Source: Paenibacillus jilunlii (lineage in GTDB: Bacteria > Bacillota > Bacilli > Paenibacillales > Paenibacillaceae). From it: a stretch of 64,000 bases of DNA. This document shows, one piece after another, positions 49,746 through 58,190 of the stretch. A model generated the notes under the pieces. The model was not told the DNA's origin and did no database searches. It was given only the letters and a program-made list of their open reading frames with translations. Position 1 is the stretch's first letter. Each line of letters begins with the position of its first letter. Location of the stretch: positions 124,001-188,000 of the forward strand of contig NZ_FNGM01000010.1 of NCBI RefSeq assembly GCF_900102965.1. Reading direction: 5' to 3'. Position numbers and translations under genes: made by a program.

Positions 49746-51227
49746 ATGGACTGGACAATGGCGCCTTCCGGAATGGCTGCAGCAGGTAACCTGGTATTAG
49801 CAGGTCTCCTGGAGCAAGGCCATGAGGCTTATTTTGTTGGAGGCTGCGTCCGTGATGAGCTGCTTGGCCGGCCGGTGCATGATATGGACCTGACGACTTC
49901 GGCGCGGCCTGAAGAGGTCATGGGTATTTTTCCGCGCTGTGTTCCTACCGGACTTGCGCATGGCACCATCACTGTTCTTCAGGATGGCTGGAGCTTTGAA
50001 GTAACGACGTACCGGACGGAGAGCGGTTATGCCGACTACCGGCGTCCGGAGCATGTCTTATTTGTAAGTGATGTGAAGGAAGATCTCCGCCGCCGTGATT
50101 TCACGATCAATGCGATGTGCCGCGGATTGGATGGGATTGTTGTTGATCCCTATGGCGGACAAGAGGACTCGGAGCGCCGGCTGATCCGCTGTGTAGGTGA
50201 TGCCGAGGCCCGTTTCGAGGAGGATGCGCTGCGCATGCTGCGATGTGTGCGCTTCGCATCGGTTCTCGATTTCAGCATCGCCAAGAATACTTGGCGGGGA
50301 CTGCTGCGCCAGCGGGACAAGCTGGCGCATATTGCGGTAGAACGCGTTCGCGCAGAGCTTGAACGCATCGTCCTCGGCCCGCACCCGCAGCGCGGCCTCG
50401 GTCTCCTGGCGCGCAGCGGGCTGTTGCCGCGCGGCAAGGCGCCGTTCCCCTGGACCGGCAGCGACATGGCGGCAGCCGCCGCCCTGACGGCCGGGATCGG
50501 GGACCTGCAGGACGCCCACCTGCGGTGGGCGCTCCTGCTGCATGCCCTGAAGCAGCCGGCCTCCGAGGCCGGCGAGCTGCTGCGGGCATGGACGTTCCCG
50601 GGGGCGACGCGCAGCGCCGTCACCGGGGTGCTGCGCGTCCGCGAAGCGTGGGACGCGGCGCTTGCGGAGGTGCCGCCAGGTTCCCCTGGCGGCACTGAGG
50701 TCCTGCGGCGGCGCTGGGTCGCCGCCGTGCTGGCCCACGGCCAGTCAGCCGCCGAAGGGTGGCTGACGCTGCTTGCGGCGCTGCCGCAGGCCGCCGCACC
50801 TGCATTGGGGGCGCCGGATGGAGGCGCCGCTGCCGCGCAGCGGCCTACCGCGCCAGACGCAGGCGCCGCTGCCGCGCAGCGGCCTACCGCGCCAGACGCA
50901 GGCGCCCCGGCTGCGCAGCGGCCTACCGCGCCAGATGCAGGCGCCCCCGCCGCGCAGCGGCCTACCGCGCCGGAAGCAGGCGCCCGCGCCGCGCAGACAC
51001 CCACCCCAGCCCTCCTGCGGTCCTGGACCGAGGAGATGCCGCTGCATACACTGGCGGAGCTTGCCGTGACGGGGAATGAGCTGGCCGGGGCGCTGCAGAA
51101 GCGTCCGGGTCCGTGGCTGGGCGAGCGGCTGCAGCAGCTGTTGCTGGCTGTAGCAGCGGGAGACATTCCCAATGACAATCAATTACTGCTGCAGGAAGCA
51201 AAAAGGATGGATCGGAATGAACCGTAA
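49746..51227 (+). CDS. cca: CCA tRNA nucleotidyltransferase with an Ala/Pro-rich repeat insertion
   Basis: Adds or repairs the 3' CCA end of tRNAs. It has 493 residues, about 100 more than B. subtilis Cca. The class II head is intact: GGCVRDELLGRPVHDMDLTT (metal Asp pair), RRDFTINAMCR and EDALRMLRCVRFAS. From about residue 310 the gene becomes extremely GC-rich. Residues 358-421 are four copies of a 13-residue unit (AQRPTAPDAGA-type) encoded by 39-bp repeats. The C-terminal tail (LHTLAELAVTGNELAG, GPWLGERLQQLL) is normal. It overlaps birA by 11 nt. Confidence 0.95.
   Translation: MDWTMAPSGMAAAGNLVLAGLLEQGHEAYFVGGCVRDELLGRPVHDMDLTTSARPEEVMGIFPRCVPTGLAHGTITVLQDGWSFEVTTYRTESGYADYRRPEHVLFVSDVKEDLRRRDFTINAMCRGLDGIVVDPYGGQEDSERRLIRCVGDAEARFEEDALRMLRCVRFASVLDFSIAKNTWRGLLRQRDKLAHIAVERVRAELERIVLGPHPQRGLGLLARSGLLPRGKAPFPWTGSDMAAAAALTAGIGDLQDAHLRWALLLHALKQPASEAGELLRAWTFPGATRSAVTGVLRVREAWDAALAEVPPGSPGGTEVLRRRWVAAVLAHGQSAAEGWLTLLAALPQAAAPALGAPDGGAAAAQRPTAPDAGAAAAQRPTAPDAGAPAAQRPTAPDAGAPAAQRPTAPEAGARAAQTPTPALLRSWTEEMPLHTLAELAVTGNELAGALQKRPGPWLGERLQQLLLAVAAGDIPNDNQLLLQEAKRMDRNEP
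50841..50996 (+). repeat. 39-bp tandem repeat, four copies, inside cca
   Basis: CGGCCTACCGCGCCAGA-type units start at 50841, 50880, 50919 and 50958, exactly 39 bp apart, with partial copies at both edges. All stay in frame. Confidence 0.95.
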
Positions 51228-52014
51228 TGAGAGTCTCCGGCTGGCCGGGGGGCGGGATACTTTTATACCCGGCTGGGTGGACCGTGTGCAATTGTTGGAA
51301 GCCGTGGTGTCCACGCAGGAAGAGGCCAAAAAGCTTGCTGAAAGCGGCGCTCCCGAAGGCACCACCGTCCGGGCTGAAGAACAGACCGGCGGAAGGGGCC
51401 GGATGGGCCGGAAATGGCATTCTCCGCGCGGCAAAGGCATCTGGATGAGCGTGGTGCTGCGCCCGGAGCTTCCGCTGTCATTGACGCCGCAGCTTACCCT
51501 GCTGGCAGGGGTTGCCGTCTGCTTAGCCATCCGGGAGGTCACGGGTGTCCAGGCAGGGATCAAGTGGCCTAATGACCTGCTGGCGGGCGGGCGCAAAATA
51601 TGCGGCATCCTGCTGGAATCCTCCCTGCGTGAAGGCAGGCTTCATTATGCAATCGCCGGTATCGGGATTGCAGCCAATCTGACGGAGGAAGATTATCCGC
51701 CGGATTTGCAGGGCATCGGCACCTCGCTGCTGATCGAAGGAGGCGGCATCCCTGTTGACCGTTCAGCGCTTACGGCGGCTGTCCTGACCGGGCTGGAGTA
51801 CTTATATCTGGTATATATGGAACAGGGATTTGCACCGATCCGTGAACTGTGGGAGTCCATGTCAGTTACACTGGGGCGCCAGGTGGGCTTTAATACCCCG
51901 CAGGGACGCTGTGAGGGGACCGCTGTGGGGCTGGATGATCATGGAGGCCTGCTGCTTAAGGATGGTACGGGGAACGTCATCCGTGTGCTCTCTGGAGAGA
52001 TAGAAATGATCTGA
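51217..52014 (+). CDS. birA: Biotin--[acetyl-CoA-carboxylase] ligase lacking the HTH repressor domain
   Basis: Attaches biotin to carboxylases through biotinyl-AMP. It has 265 residues from ATG 51217. The catalytic loop EEQTGGRGRMGRKWHSP, the KWPNDLL site and GILLES are intact, as is the C-terminal SH3-like domain. B. subtilis BirA has about 325 residues with an N-terminal winged-helix; here only about 30 residues precede the catalytic domain, and the upstream sequence is the cca end. The enzyme therefore cannot act as the classical biotin repressor. The frame extends upstream only to ATG 51172 with no HTH. Confidence 0.94.
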   Translation: MNRNESLRLAGGRDTFIPGWVDRVQLLEAVVSTQEEAKKLAESGAPEGTTVRAEEQTGGRGRMGRKWHSPRGKGIWMSVVLRPELPLSLTPQLTLLAGVAVCLAIREVTGVQAGIKWPNDLLAGGRKICGILLESSLREGRLHYAIAGIGIAANLTEEDYPPDLQGIGTSLLIEGGGIPVDRSALTAAVLTGLEYLYLVYMEQGFAPIRELWESMSVTLGRQVGFNTPQGRCEGTAVGLDDHGGLLLKDGTGNVIRVLSGEIEMI

Positions 52015-52047
52015 GATGATAAGGTTCCATTCCTTGTCATCTTTTTT
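52014..52047 (+). terminator. Terminator after birA
   Basis: An 11-bp stem agatgataagg / ccttgtcatct (one G-U pair) overlaps the stop codon and ends in six Ts. Confidence 0.9.
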
Positions 52048-52068
52048 AGTGTACATACTTGCAGATTT

Positions 52069-52077
52069 TGTTATAAT
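52069..52077 (+). promoter_or_regulatory. Extended -10 promoter of the panBCD leader
   Basis: TGtTATAAT (TG 52069-52070, TATAAT 52072-52077) with a weak TGTACA 16 nt upstream. It predicts a leader RNA of about 250 nt before panB. Confidence 0.7.
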
Positions 52078-52184
52078 AAGGGCAGAGACGGCATCGGTAC
52101 CCGAGCTGTACTCGGCAAGAAACCTTTTATCAGGAATTTGCTTTTGGATTCACCTTCATAACTGTATTTCACGGTTACGTTGGA

Positions 52185-52216
52185 TTCTGCTCTGAGCCGA
52201 AAGGACCGAGACAGAA
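52185..52216 (+). promoter_or_regulatory. pan-motif-like RNA hairpin in the panB leader
   Basis: TTCTG-CTC pairs with GAG-(A)-CAGAA; inside, G-(A)-G-CC pairs with GG-(A)-C-C around a GAAA tetraloop, giving bulged adenines on each side. The pan motif, known upstream of panB/panC/panD genes, is described as a stem with two conserved bulged As. The match is from memory of that description. Another hairpin, ccgag/ctcgg, lies at about 52100-52114. Confidence 0.55.
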
Positions 52217-52251
52217 GGGACGATCGCGAGTGACTCTTTTTTGCCCTTCGG

Positions 52252-52286
52252 ACCTTTTTAGCGGACTATGCTAAAAGGTTTTTTTG
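52252..52286 (+). terminator. Leader terminator upstream of panB
   Basis: Stem acctttttagc / gctaaaaggt (one bulged T) followed by TTTTTTTT, 47 nt before the panB start. This suggests that panBCD is controlled by premature termination. Confidence 0.8.
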
Positions 52287-52332
52287 TTTGCGCGTTTACG
52301 CGTAATTAACTGCGAAAAGGGGAATAGAGCCT

Positions 52333-53199
52333 ATGGCTGACAAACACGCACTCAATATTGTGAAAATGAAAAAAATGAAAGCGGACGGCGTGCCGCTGAG
52401 CATGCTGACGGCTTATGATTATCCTTCGGCACTGCTGGCTGAGGAAGCGGGGATTGACCTGATTCTGGTCGGTGATTCGCTGGGGAATGTGGTGCTTGGC
52501 TATGATACCACCCTGCCGGTAACCATAGAAGATATGGTTTACCACACCCGCTCAGTCACCCGTGGAGCCCGGAATACGTTTATCGTGGCGGATATGCCTT
52601 TTATGACTTACCATGGCGGTATTGACGAAACTCTGCGCAGCGTGCGCAGGCTGATGCAGGAAGGACGGGCACATGCCGTCAAAATGGAAGGCGGGCTGGA
52701 AATTTGCAGCACGGTGTCTGCTGTTGTGTCTGCCGGGGTTCCTGTGCTTGGCCATATCGGCCTCACCCCGCAGTCGGTCAATATGATCGGCGGCTACCGC
52801 ATTCAAGGCAAAGACGCCAAGGATGCGCAGCGGCTGATGGATGAAGCGAAGGCTCTTGAAGCTGCCGGTGTGTTTGGAATTGTGCTGGAACTGGTGACCG
52901 AAGAAGTGGCAGAGGCGATCTCCAAGGCTGTCAGCATCCCGACCATCGGGATTGGTGCAGGCCGGTATTGCGATGGCCAGGTGCTGGTCTTCCATGATTT
53001 GCTGCGTTATGCTTCCCCTTACCGGGACAAACGGTTTGTCAAAACCTACGCCGATGTGGGCACTCTAATCCGTGAAGGGATCAGCAGCTATGTCCAGGAA
53101 GTGAAGGACCGTTCCTTCCCGGCGGAGAGTCATGTTTTTAATGCAGATGAGCATGTGCTGGATTCGTTATACGGCGCGGCCGGAAAAGGAGAGGGATAA
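52333..53199 (+). CDS. panB: 3-methyl-2-oxobutanoate hydroxymethyltransferase
   Basis: First step of pantothenate synthesis, forming ketopantoate with methylene-THF. It has 288 residues. MLTAYDYPSALLAEEAGIDL, VGDSLGNVVLGYDTTLPVT, KMEGG and GHIGLTPQS are the family signatures, with Mg ligands in VGDS. AAAAGGGGAA precedes the ATG. It is first in panBCD and controlled by a structured leader. Confidence 0.97.
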   Translation: MADKHALNIVKMKKMKADGVPLSMLTAYDYPSALLAEEAGIDLILVGDSLGNVVLGYDTTLPVTIEDMVYHTRSVTRGARNTFIVADMPFMTYHGGIDETLRSVRRLMQEGRAHAVKMEGGLEICSTVSAVVSAGVPVLGHIGLTPQSVNMIGGYRIQGKDAKDAQRLMDEAKALEAAGVFGIVLELVTEEVAEAISKAVSIPTIGIGAGRYCDGQVLVFHDLLRYASPYRDKRFVKTYADVGTLIREGISSYVQEVKDRSFPAESHVFNADEHVLDSLYGAAGKGEG

Positions 53200-53200
53200 G

Positions 53201-54091
53201 ATGAGGGTAGTCAGAACGGTTCTGGAATTGCGCGAAGCGCTGGATTATATGCGGATGGGGGGACACACCCCGATCGGTTTTGTGCCGACCATGGGTTATC
53301 TTCATGAAGGGCATGCCAGCCTGATCCGCAAAGCGGGAGAAACGGCCAACACAGTTGTGATGAGCATTTTTGTCAATCCGCTGCAGTTCGGGCCGAACGA
53401 GGATTTCTCCTCCTATCCGCGCGACGAGCGCCGGGATCTGGAGCTGGCGGAGCGTGAAGGGGCGGATATCGTTTTTATTCCCAGTGTGGAAGAGATGTAC
53501 CCTCAGCCCATTCGCACCAAGGTTACCGTAGACTCGCTGACCACACAGCTGTGCGGAGCTTCCCGCCCCGGACATTTTGACGGCGTGACTACGGTTGTAA
53601 GCAAGCTGTTCAATATGGTTCAGCCGGATTATGCGTTCTTCGGATTGAAGGATGCCCAGCAGGTAGCTGTTTTGCGCCGGATGGTGTCCGATCTTAACAT
53701 GAATGTGGAAGTTATCGCTTGTCCGATTATCCGGGAAAAGGATGGTTTGGCGTTAAGCTCGCGTAATGTATACCTTAGCGGTGAAGAGCGTACCCAAGCG
53801 CTTGTGCTGTCCCGTTCGCTCCGCGAAACCCGCAAGGCGATTGAAGAGGGGACTGTGAGAACGGTGGAAGAAGCGCGCAAGCTGCTGGTATCCGTTATTT
53901 CATCCTCTCCGCTTGCAGTCATCGATTACGTGGAAATTCTCTCTTTTCCGGGCCTGGAAACTCTGGCAGGCGGGTCCCTGCTAAGTGATGCAGAGGGAGA
54001 AGTGATCATGGCGCTGGCTGTGAAGTTTGGCCGAACCCGGCTGATCGACAATAATGTTTTTATTCCCAAGGAGGTACATGCCCTTGTTTAG
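53201..54091 (+). CDS. panC: Pantoate--beta-alanine ligase
   Basis: Condenses pantoate and beta-alanine using ATP. It has 296 residues. GFVPTMGYLHEGHASLIRKA contains the nucleotide-binding HEGH; FNMVQPDYAFFGLKDAQQ and EKDGLALSSRNVYL (KMSKS-like) follow. ATG 53201 has GGAGAGGGA upstream and comes 1 nt after panB; the longer open frame from 53132 lies within panB. It overlaps panD by 8 nt. Confidence 0.97.
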   Translation: MRVVRTVLELREALDYMRMGGHTPIGFVPTMGYLHEGHASLIRKAGETANTVVMSIFVNPLQFGPNEDFSSYPRDERRDLELAEREGADIVFIPSVEEMYPQPIRTKVTVDSLTTQLCGASRPGHFDGVTTVVSKLFNMVQPDYAFFGLKDAQQVAVLRRMVSDLNMNVEVIACPIIREKDGLALSSRNVYLSGEERTQALVLSRSLRETRKAIEEGTVRTVEEARKLLVSVISSSPLAVIDYVEILSFPGLETLAGGSLLSDAEGEVIMALAVKFGRTRLIDNNVFIPKEVHALV

Positions 54092-54467
54092 ACATATGAT
54101 GAAATCCAAGATCCACCGCGCCACCGTAACGGAAGCCAACCTGAATTACGTGGGCAGCATTACCATTGACGAGGATCTGATGGAAGCCGCAGACCTGCTC
54201 GAAAATGAAAAAGTGCAGATTGTTGACAACAACAACGGTTCCCGGCTGGAAACCTATGTCATCCCCGGACCGCGCGGCAGCGGCGTCATCTGCCTGAACG
54301 GTGCTGCAGCCCGGCTGGTTCAGCCTGGGGATACAGTGATCATCATCTCCTATGCCATGTTGTCCTCCGAGGAGCTGGCTGCCCATAAGCCGACGGTTGT
54401 ATTTGTGGACGCTGGCAATAAACCGGTCAAGCTGGCGGACCATGAGCTGCATGCCACAATTGCCTGA
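54084..54467 (+). CDS. panD: Aspartate 1-decarboxylase
   Basis: Makes beta-alanine from aspartate; a pyruvoyl enzyme. From TTG 54084 the protein is 127 residues, the B. subtilis length, begins MFRHMMKSKIHRATVTEANL, and places the self-cleavage site Gly24-Ser25 in NYVGSITIDE exactly as expected. AAGGAGG lies 9 nt before this TTG; the ATG at 54078 would leave only 3 nt. GSGVICLNGAAARL is also conserved. Confidence 0.97.
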   Translation: MFRHMMKSKIHRATVTEANLNYVGSITIDEDLMEAADLLENEKVQIVDNNNGSRLETYVIPGPRGSGVICLNGAAARLVQPGDTVIIISYAMLSSEELAAHKPTVVFVDAGNKPVKLADHELHATIA

Positions 54468-54573
54468 AGCTAAATCCCAGCAATGAATGGCAGGGATGAA
54501 GAGACCCGTACTTGTGAAAAATGAAGGCAGGCAAGCTAGGCTGATCTCATTTTCAGTAAAGGTGGGATGTCCC

Positions 54574-55215
54574 GTGTTTCAACATTTATTTGCTGAGATG
54601 AACAAGATGCTTCAGGAAATCGCCGAAGACTTCCCTACTGCGGAGGGCGCCCGCCGGAATGATCTTTTATGCAAGTACAACATGCTGCACAGGCTTAGCG
54701 ATGAAGTGATGGATGAGTGGCTGGTTTTTGCCGAGAAGCTGAGTGATTTCCGCCAAAATGCGGATTTTTCGCCTCCTTCGGAGGAAGAAATGCCGCAGAT
54801 TGAGGCTCCCGAGCTGGCCATGGATTCCTTTGTCCGCGGCCAGGGCTACTACAAGCTCCTGATGTACCGTAAATGCATCGAGCAGTTCAAGCAAGTGATC
54901 ACCCGTTATCCGGACAGTCTGGCAGCACGCCTGTACTTAGCCATGGCCTATCTGCAGGAGGGGGAGCTGGACGTCTCCTGGGGGCATCTGCATCACATGC
55001 TGGCCCTGATCCGCGAGAAGAAGCTGAAGGCCATGATCTACAATGCGCTGGGCTGCATTAGAGCCTCGCAGGGGCGGTACCCTGAAGCCCAGGAGCTTTT
55101 CAGCCTCTCTTTGCAGCATGATCCCCTGCTTCCCGAACCCAGTGTAAATTTGGAGGTTTGCCGCAGGAGAGGCGGGAAGCTTCAATTTGGACATCAGCTG
55201 GTTTCGCTTTTATAA
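54574..55215 (+). CDS. Tetratricopeptide-repeat protein
   Basis: A 213-residue soluble protein. After a helical N-terminal part (FAEMNKMLQEIAEDFP) come TPR-like repeats: FVRGQGYYKLLMYRKCIEQF, ARLYLAMAYLQEGELDVS and YNALGCIRASQGRYPEAQEL. GTG 54574 has AAGGTGG 8 nt upstream; an earlier in-frame ATG at 54487 is possible. It follows panD by about 100 nt and ends before a terminator. No function can be assigned. Confidence 0.75.
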   Translation: MFQHLFAEMNKMLQEIAEDFPTAEGARRNDLLCKYNMLHRLSDEVMDEWLVFAEKLSDFRQNADFSPPSEEEMPQIEAPELAMDSFVRGQGYYKLLMYRKCIEQFKQVITRYPDSLAARLYLAMAYLQEGELDVSWGHLHHMLALIREKKLKAMIYNALGCIRASQGRYPEAQELFSLSLQHDPLLPEPSVNLEVCRRRGGKLQFGHQLVSLL

Positions 55216-55231
55216 TTCTTCATCCATTTAA

Positions 55232-55272
55232 GCGATGCATCCCGCCTGCCAAGGGGTGTGCATCGCCTTTTT
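55232..55272 (+). terminator. Terminator before dinG
   Basis: Stem gcgatgca / tgcatcgc followed by CTTTTTTC. Confidence 0.88.
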
Positions 55273-55328
55273 TCGTAACTTCTGTTATGCTGATAAGGAG
55301 TCTCAAGTGAAAGGGATTAGAACTTATA

Positions 55329-58190
55329 ATGAAATTTGCCGTGCTTGATTTTGAAACTACAGGAACCCAATCCGTGGGTGAGATCATCCAGGTTGGCCTT
55401 GCCATTATAGAAGAAGACCGGTCCATCTCCAGGGTGTATGGTTCCTACGTCAAGCCCGGAACGCCGATTCCCCCCTTTATTACGGGATTGACCGGAATCA
55501 CGGACAGTGATGTGCAGGATGCCCCTGAACTGGATGAGATGATGATGGAGCTTGTTCCGCTGCTCGACGATGTTGTGCTGGTTGGCCACAATGTGGCTTT
55601 CGACTTTCATTTCCTGCAGAATGCGCTTGACCGGTGCGGTTATTTGCCGTTCCAGGGCCGGATTCTGGATACGATTGATTTTCTTAAGATATGCTTTCCG
55701 TCACTGACCACCTACCAGCTTGGGGCAGTAAGCGCCCATTTCGGCCTCACCCATGAGCGTCCGCACCAGGCGGACAGTGATGCCCTTGCAACCGCACTGG
55801 TGCTGCTGAAATGCCTGGAGGAGCTCTACAGCTTGCCCCTGCTGACCATTCAGCGTCTGAATGAATTGTTTGCGGACGAGGACAGCGATCTTGCCTGGTA
55901 TTTCGACGGGCTGCTGCATGAGCGGGAAATGGAGACTTTCCAGCCTGAGGGTGAGCTGACCTTTTACCGCCAGCTGGCGCTGGCTGCAGGTGACTGGACG
56001 GAGCTGATGCCTCCCAGAGAGGAAGGAACCGGCAATCCTCTGCAGAATATTACCTTTAAGGAATATATGGAAGAGGTGACCGTGCGGCTTAAGGAGACCT
56101 TGCCCCAATACGAAAGCCGTGAAGCCCAGGAAATCATGATTCATGAGGTGATGACGGCACTTGAAAGTGACAAGCATCTTTTAATCGAGGCGGGAACGGG
56201 TACCGGCAAATCGCTGGGCTATCTGCTTCCGGCTATCTACCACAGTGTGCGCTCGGGACAAAAGGTCATGGTGAGCACACATACCATCAACCTTCAGGAC
56301 CAGCTGCGTGAGCGGGACATCCCTCTTTTGACAAATGTCGTGCCATTCCCGTTTAAGGCTGCGGTCTTCAAGGGCAGAGGACACTATTTGTGTCTGCGCA
56401 AGTTTGAACATAAAATAAATAAAAAGGAATTTGCGAGTCCCCGGGAAGAAGCGCTTACTGCGGCGCAAATGATTGTATGGCTGACACAGACCCAGTCAGG
56501 GGATGATGAGGAGCTGAATCTGAACGGCCGCGGCGGTGATTTCTGGGAGACCGTGGCCAGTGACACGGATTCTTGTCTGGGACGCTCCTGCCCCTGGTTC
56601 CGCAAATGCTATTATCACCGGGCCAAACACGAAGCCGGAATAGCTGATGTTGTTGTGACTAACCATTCCAAGCTGTTTGCAGACGTTAAGGCCGGCCATC
56701 AGCTGCTTCCGGCGTATGAGCACCTGGTGATTGATGAAGCCCATCATCTGGAGGACATTGCCGGGAAACATCTAGGAATGCAGATGAAATACTTCACAGT
56801 AGCCCATACGCTTACACGCCTCTATAAGGACAGCAAGAGTGGACAGCTGCCTGTTCTGCGCCAGACCCTGCAGTCTTCAGGCAGCGAGCAGGCGGCGGAA
56901 TGGAGCGGGGTGATCGACAGGATCTACCCGGATCTGCTTACGGTTAAGGAATCTTGGGATGCGCTAAGCGACAAGCTGTTTGCCTTGCTGCCTGAACGCA
57001 GCGATGCCGCAGCAGGAGAAGCGGGACAGCTGGTTACGCGACTTCTGCCGGGAGCCCAGCCCAAGGGCTGGGAAGAAATAGCTGCGCTGGAGAACACCCT
57101 GAACCTGAGCCTGAGCGAAATTATCCGCAGGGGCGATAAGATGCTCAGCGAAATGCGCGAATCGGAGAGCCAGTCGTCCTCGGACAGTCTGGTAACCGAT
57201 ATCGGCGGGCTTTTCAAGGATTTGGCTTCGATCCGCGAGCAGGTACGGTTTTTCATGAACCTGAACGACGAGAATATTGTCTACTGGATGGAGGGCAGCG
57301 GGAATTACCGCGGGAAATCGCTGCAGCTGTATGCTGTTCCGGTGGATGTCAGCGCCCAGCTCAAAGAGCTGTTTTTCGATAAAAAGAAAAGCATCGTCCT
57401 GACCTCAGCCACATTATCCGTGGATAAGTCCTTTCAATTCATGATTGACAACCTTGGATTGGGCGAGGCTGCAGAGCAGGGGCGACTGATGACAGCGCTG
57501 CTGCCGTCACCGTTTAAGTATCGTGAACAGGCCCTTCTGGTTATCCCGCGCGATTTCCCCAGCGTCAAAGGCAGTGTGGGGGATGCCCGGTTTGTCGATA
57601 AGCTTGTGCATTCGCTGGCGGAGGCTGCAGTGGCGACACAGGGCCGGATGCTGGTGCTGTTCACATCTTATAAAATGCTGCGCCAGGTCTATGATCCTCT
57701 GAAGGAGGCGCTTGCCACACAGGACATTACTGTTCTGGGCCAGGGAGTGGAGGGCGGAAGCCGCAGCAAGCTGATCCGGCGTTTTCAGGACAGTGCCGCT
57801 TCCGTGCTGCTGGGGACAAGCAGTTTTTGGGAAGGGGTAGATATTCCCGGTGAGGCGCTGACCTGTCTGGCTATTGTCAGACTGCCGTTTCAACCCCCGA
57901 ACCATCCGCTTGCAGAGGCGAAGGCTGAGCTGCTGCAGGCGCAGAAAAAGAACCCGTTTATGAAGCTGTCGGTTCCCCAGGCGGTCATCCGGTTCAAACA
58001 GGGCTTCGGCAGACTGGTGCGCACTGCACAGGACCGGGGAATCGTCATTGTATATGATACCAGGGTTATCGAGTCTTATTATGGAAAGTACTTCCTATAC
58101 TCGCTCCCTGGGCCCAAAATGGAGCATATGCTCACCGATCAGATGGTCCCGCGTATCGCCGAATGGCTTGAAGACGGCAGCGTGTCCTAA
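55329..58190 (+). CDS. dinG: DinG-family helicase with N-terminal DEDDh exonuclease
   Basis: A 953-residue fusion. Residues 1-170 form a DnaQ-type 3'-5' exonuclease (DFETTG with Asp7 and Glu9, HNVAFDFHFL, HQADSDA). Then comes a superfamily 2 helicase with Walker A GTGTGKS near residue 287, a DEAH box VIDEAHH near 466 and a C-terminal FWEGVDIPGEAL and GFGRLVRT. Four cysteines (LCLRK, then SCLGRSCPWFRKC) between the Walker motifs could bind a 4Fe-4S cluster, as in XPD-type helicases. It shares the panD-dinG order with Bacillus. Confidence 0.95.
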   Translation: MKFAVLDFETTGTQSVGEIIQVGLAIIEEDRSISRVYGSYVKPGTPIPPFITGLTGITDSDVQDAPELDEMMMELVPLLDDVVLVGHNVAFDFHFLQNALDRCGYLPFQGRILDTIDFLKICFPSLTTYQLGAVSAHFGLTHERPHQADSDALATALVLLKCLEELYSLPLLTIQRLNELFADEDSDLAWYFDGLLHEREMETFQPEGELTFYRQLALAAGDWTELMPPREEGTGNPLQNITFKEYMEEVTVRLKETLPQYESREAQEIMIHEVMTALESDKHLLIEAGTGTGKSLGYLLPAIYHSVRSGQKVMVSTHTINLQDQLRERDIPLLTNVVPFPFKAAVFKGRGHYLCLRKFEHKINKKEFASPREEALTAAQMIVWLTQTQSGDDEELNLNGRGGDFWETVASDTDSCLGRSCPWFRKCYYHRAKHEAGIADVVVTNHSKLFADVKAGHQLLPAYEHLVIDEAHHLEDIAGKHLGMQMKYFTVAHTLTRLYKDSKSGQLPVLRQTLQSSGSEQAAEWSGVIDRIYPDLLTVKESWDALSDKLFALLPERSDAAAGEAGQLVTRLLPGAQPKGWEEIAALENTLNLSLSEIIRRGDKMLSEMRESESQSSSDSLVTDIGGLFKDLASIREQVRFFMNLNDENIVYWMEGSGNYRGKSLQLYAVPVDVSAQLKELFFDKKKSIVLTSATLSVDKSFQFMIDNLGLGEAAEQGRLMTALLPSPFKYREQALLVIPRDFPSVKGSVGDARFVDKLVHSLAEAAVATQGRMLVLFTSYKMLRQVYDPLKEALATQDITVLGQGVEGGSRSKLIRRFQDSAASVLLGTSSFWEGVDIPGEALTCLAIVRLPFQPPNHPLAEAKAELLQAQKKNPFMKLSVPQAVIRFKQGFGRLVRTAQDRGIVIVYDTRVIESYYGKYFLYSLPGPKMEHMLTDQMVPRIAEWLEDGSVS

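Noticed and set aside
50150..51178. A 342-residue minus-strand open frame antisense to cca
   Set aside because: It lies over the GC-rich 39-bp repeats, where stop codons are rare in all frames. It has no ribosome binding site or recognisable motif, while cca on the plus strand is clear.
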